DNA of 64,000 bases. It comes from Pseudohalocynthiibacter aestuariivivens (lineage in GTDB: Bacteria; Pseudomonadota; Alphaproteobacteria; Rhodobacterales; Rhodobacteraceae). The stretch is from contig NZ_JAGFNU010000004.1 in the NCBI RefSeq assembly GCF_018457175.1, forward strand, positions 1 to 64,000, given 5' to 3'. Below, in pieces: positions 63,778 through 64,000 of the stretch (positions within the stretch are counted from its first letter, which is position 1; the number at the start of each line of letters is the position of its first letter). The notes below the pieces were generated by a model. It had not been told where the DNA came from. It did not search any database and saw only the letters and a program-made list of their open reading frames with translations. A program made the translations under genes and the position numbers.

Positions 63778-64000
63778 GGGCAGCCCTTTAATTTCAGGTA
63801 AATCTTAGCAACTTTAGTCGCGGAAAAAACCCAAGTTTAAACCCTGATTCGCGTTATTTAGTATCTTTTATGCTCATTAGTGAATTTTTAACGCTCTGTT
63901 CGCAAAGCACTGCAAATCCCAAGAAATTGCGGCACTGCCAGTTCGACCCGCACCCAAACCTGAGGTGGTGAGCTAGAACACTACTTCTCCAACGACGCTG

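Noticed and set aside
1-64000. Search by eye for CRISPR arrays, rRNA, tRNA and complete insertion sequences.
   Set aside because: No regularly spaced repeats, no tRNA cloverleaf and no transposase were seen.

Overview
The window looks like chromosome of a marine Rhodobacterales alphaproteobacterium of the Roseobacter type. This rests on gene content only: a complete glycerol ABC uptake operon in the alphaproteobacterial order glpDSTPQUVK, a DUF1127 protein, KDO synthesis genes, a tungstate transporter, creatinase, an ectoine-hydrolase-like enzyme, and many ABC-type solute importers. No rRNA, tRNA or CRISPR array is visible, and species cannot be named from the sequence.

Layout. 0.3-2.3 kb is a prophage or mobile-element remnant (small protein, DUF5681 protein, ParB-domain DNA methyltransferase), followed by about 1 kb of gene-poor DNA with a LexA-type box and a cluster of TTCCCTG words. 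3.4-8.4 kb is a leftward periplasmic copper-handling operon: small Cys/His protein, lipoprotein, TolC-type outer-membrane factor, multicopper oxidase, cupredoxin, CusF-like chaperone and cytochrome c. 8.6-12.3 kb holds a GlxA-type regulator divergent from a methyltransferase, a flavin monooxygenase and a DUF1127 protein, and then a decayed glutathione S-transferase tail. 13.1-17.4 kb is a two-gene RND efflux system. 17.7-19.3 kb is a damaged catabolic locus: an IclR regulator, then the C-terminal halves of a TRAP permease and a GMC oxidoreductase joined head to head by a deletion.

19.4-30.9 kb is the glycerol regulon. A divergent GlpR (DeoR family) faces glpD, the ABC importer glpSTPQUV and glpK, with an iron-type alcohol dehydrogenase attached 2 nt after glpK. 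Glycerol is imported, phosphorylated and oxidised to dihydroxyacetone phosphate. 31.2-41 kb carries a PAS-GGDEF-EAL protein, kdsD/kdsA/kdsB for KDO, and tamA/tamB for outer-membrane assembly. 41.2-43.4 kb is a tungstate importer (tupBCA).

43.4-49.7 kb is a Dpp/Opp-type peptide importer with an M19 dipeptidase, divergent from a LysR regulator. Creatinase follows at 51.0 kb, behind a near-consensus promoter and a strongly structured leader. A 56-residue membrane protein is translationally coupled to a sugar O-acetyltransferase at 52.6-53.3 kb. 53.5-63.8 kb is a leftward catabolic cluster: an M20 deacylase, 2,3-diaminopropionate ammonia-lyase, an M24 peptidase, a EutA-like racemase-family enzyme, a spermidine/putrescine-type ABC importer, a perfect palindromic terminator and an ectoine-hydrolase-like enzyme. 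The set reads as import of an acylated or cyclic diamino acid, deacylation, and lyase cleavage to pyruvate and ammonia. That assignment is an inference and is the best candidate here for an undescribed pathway.
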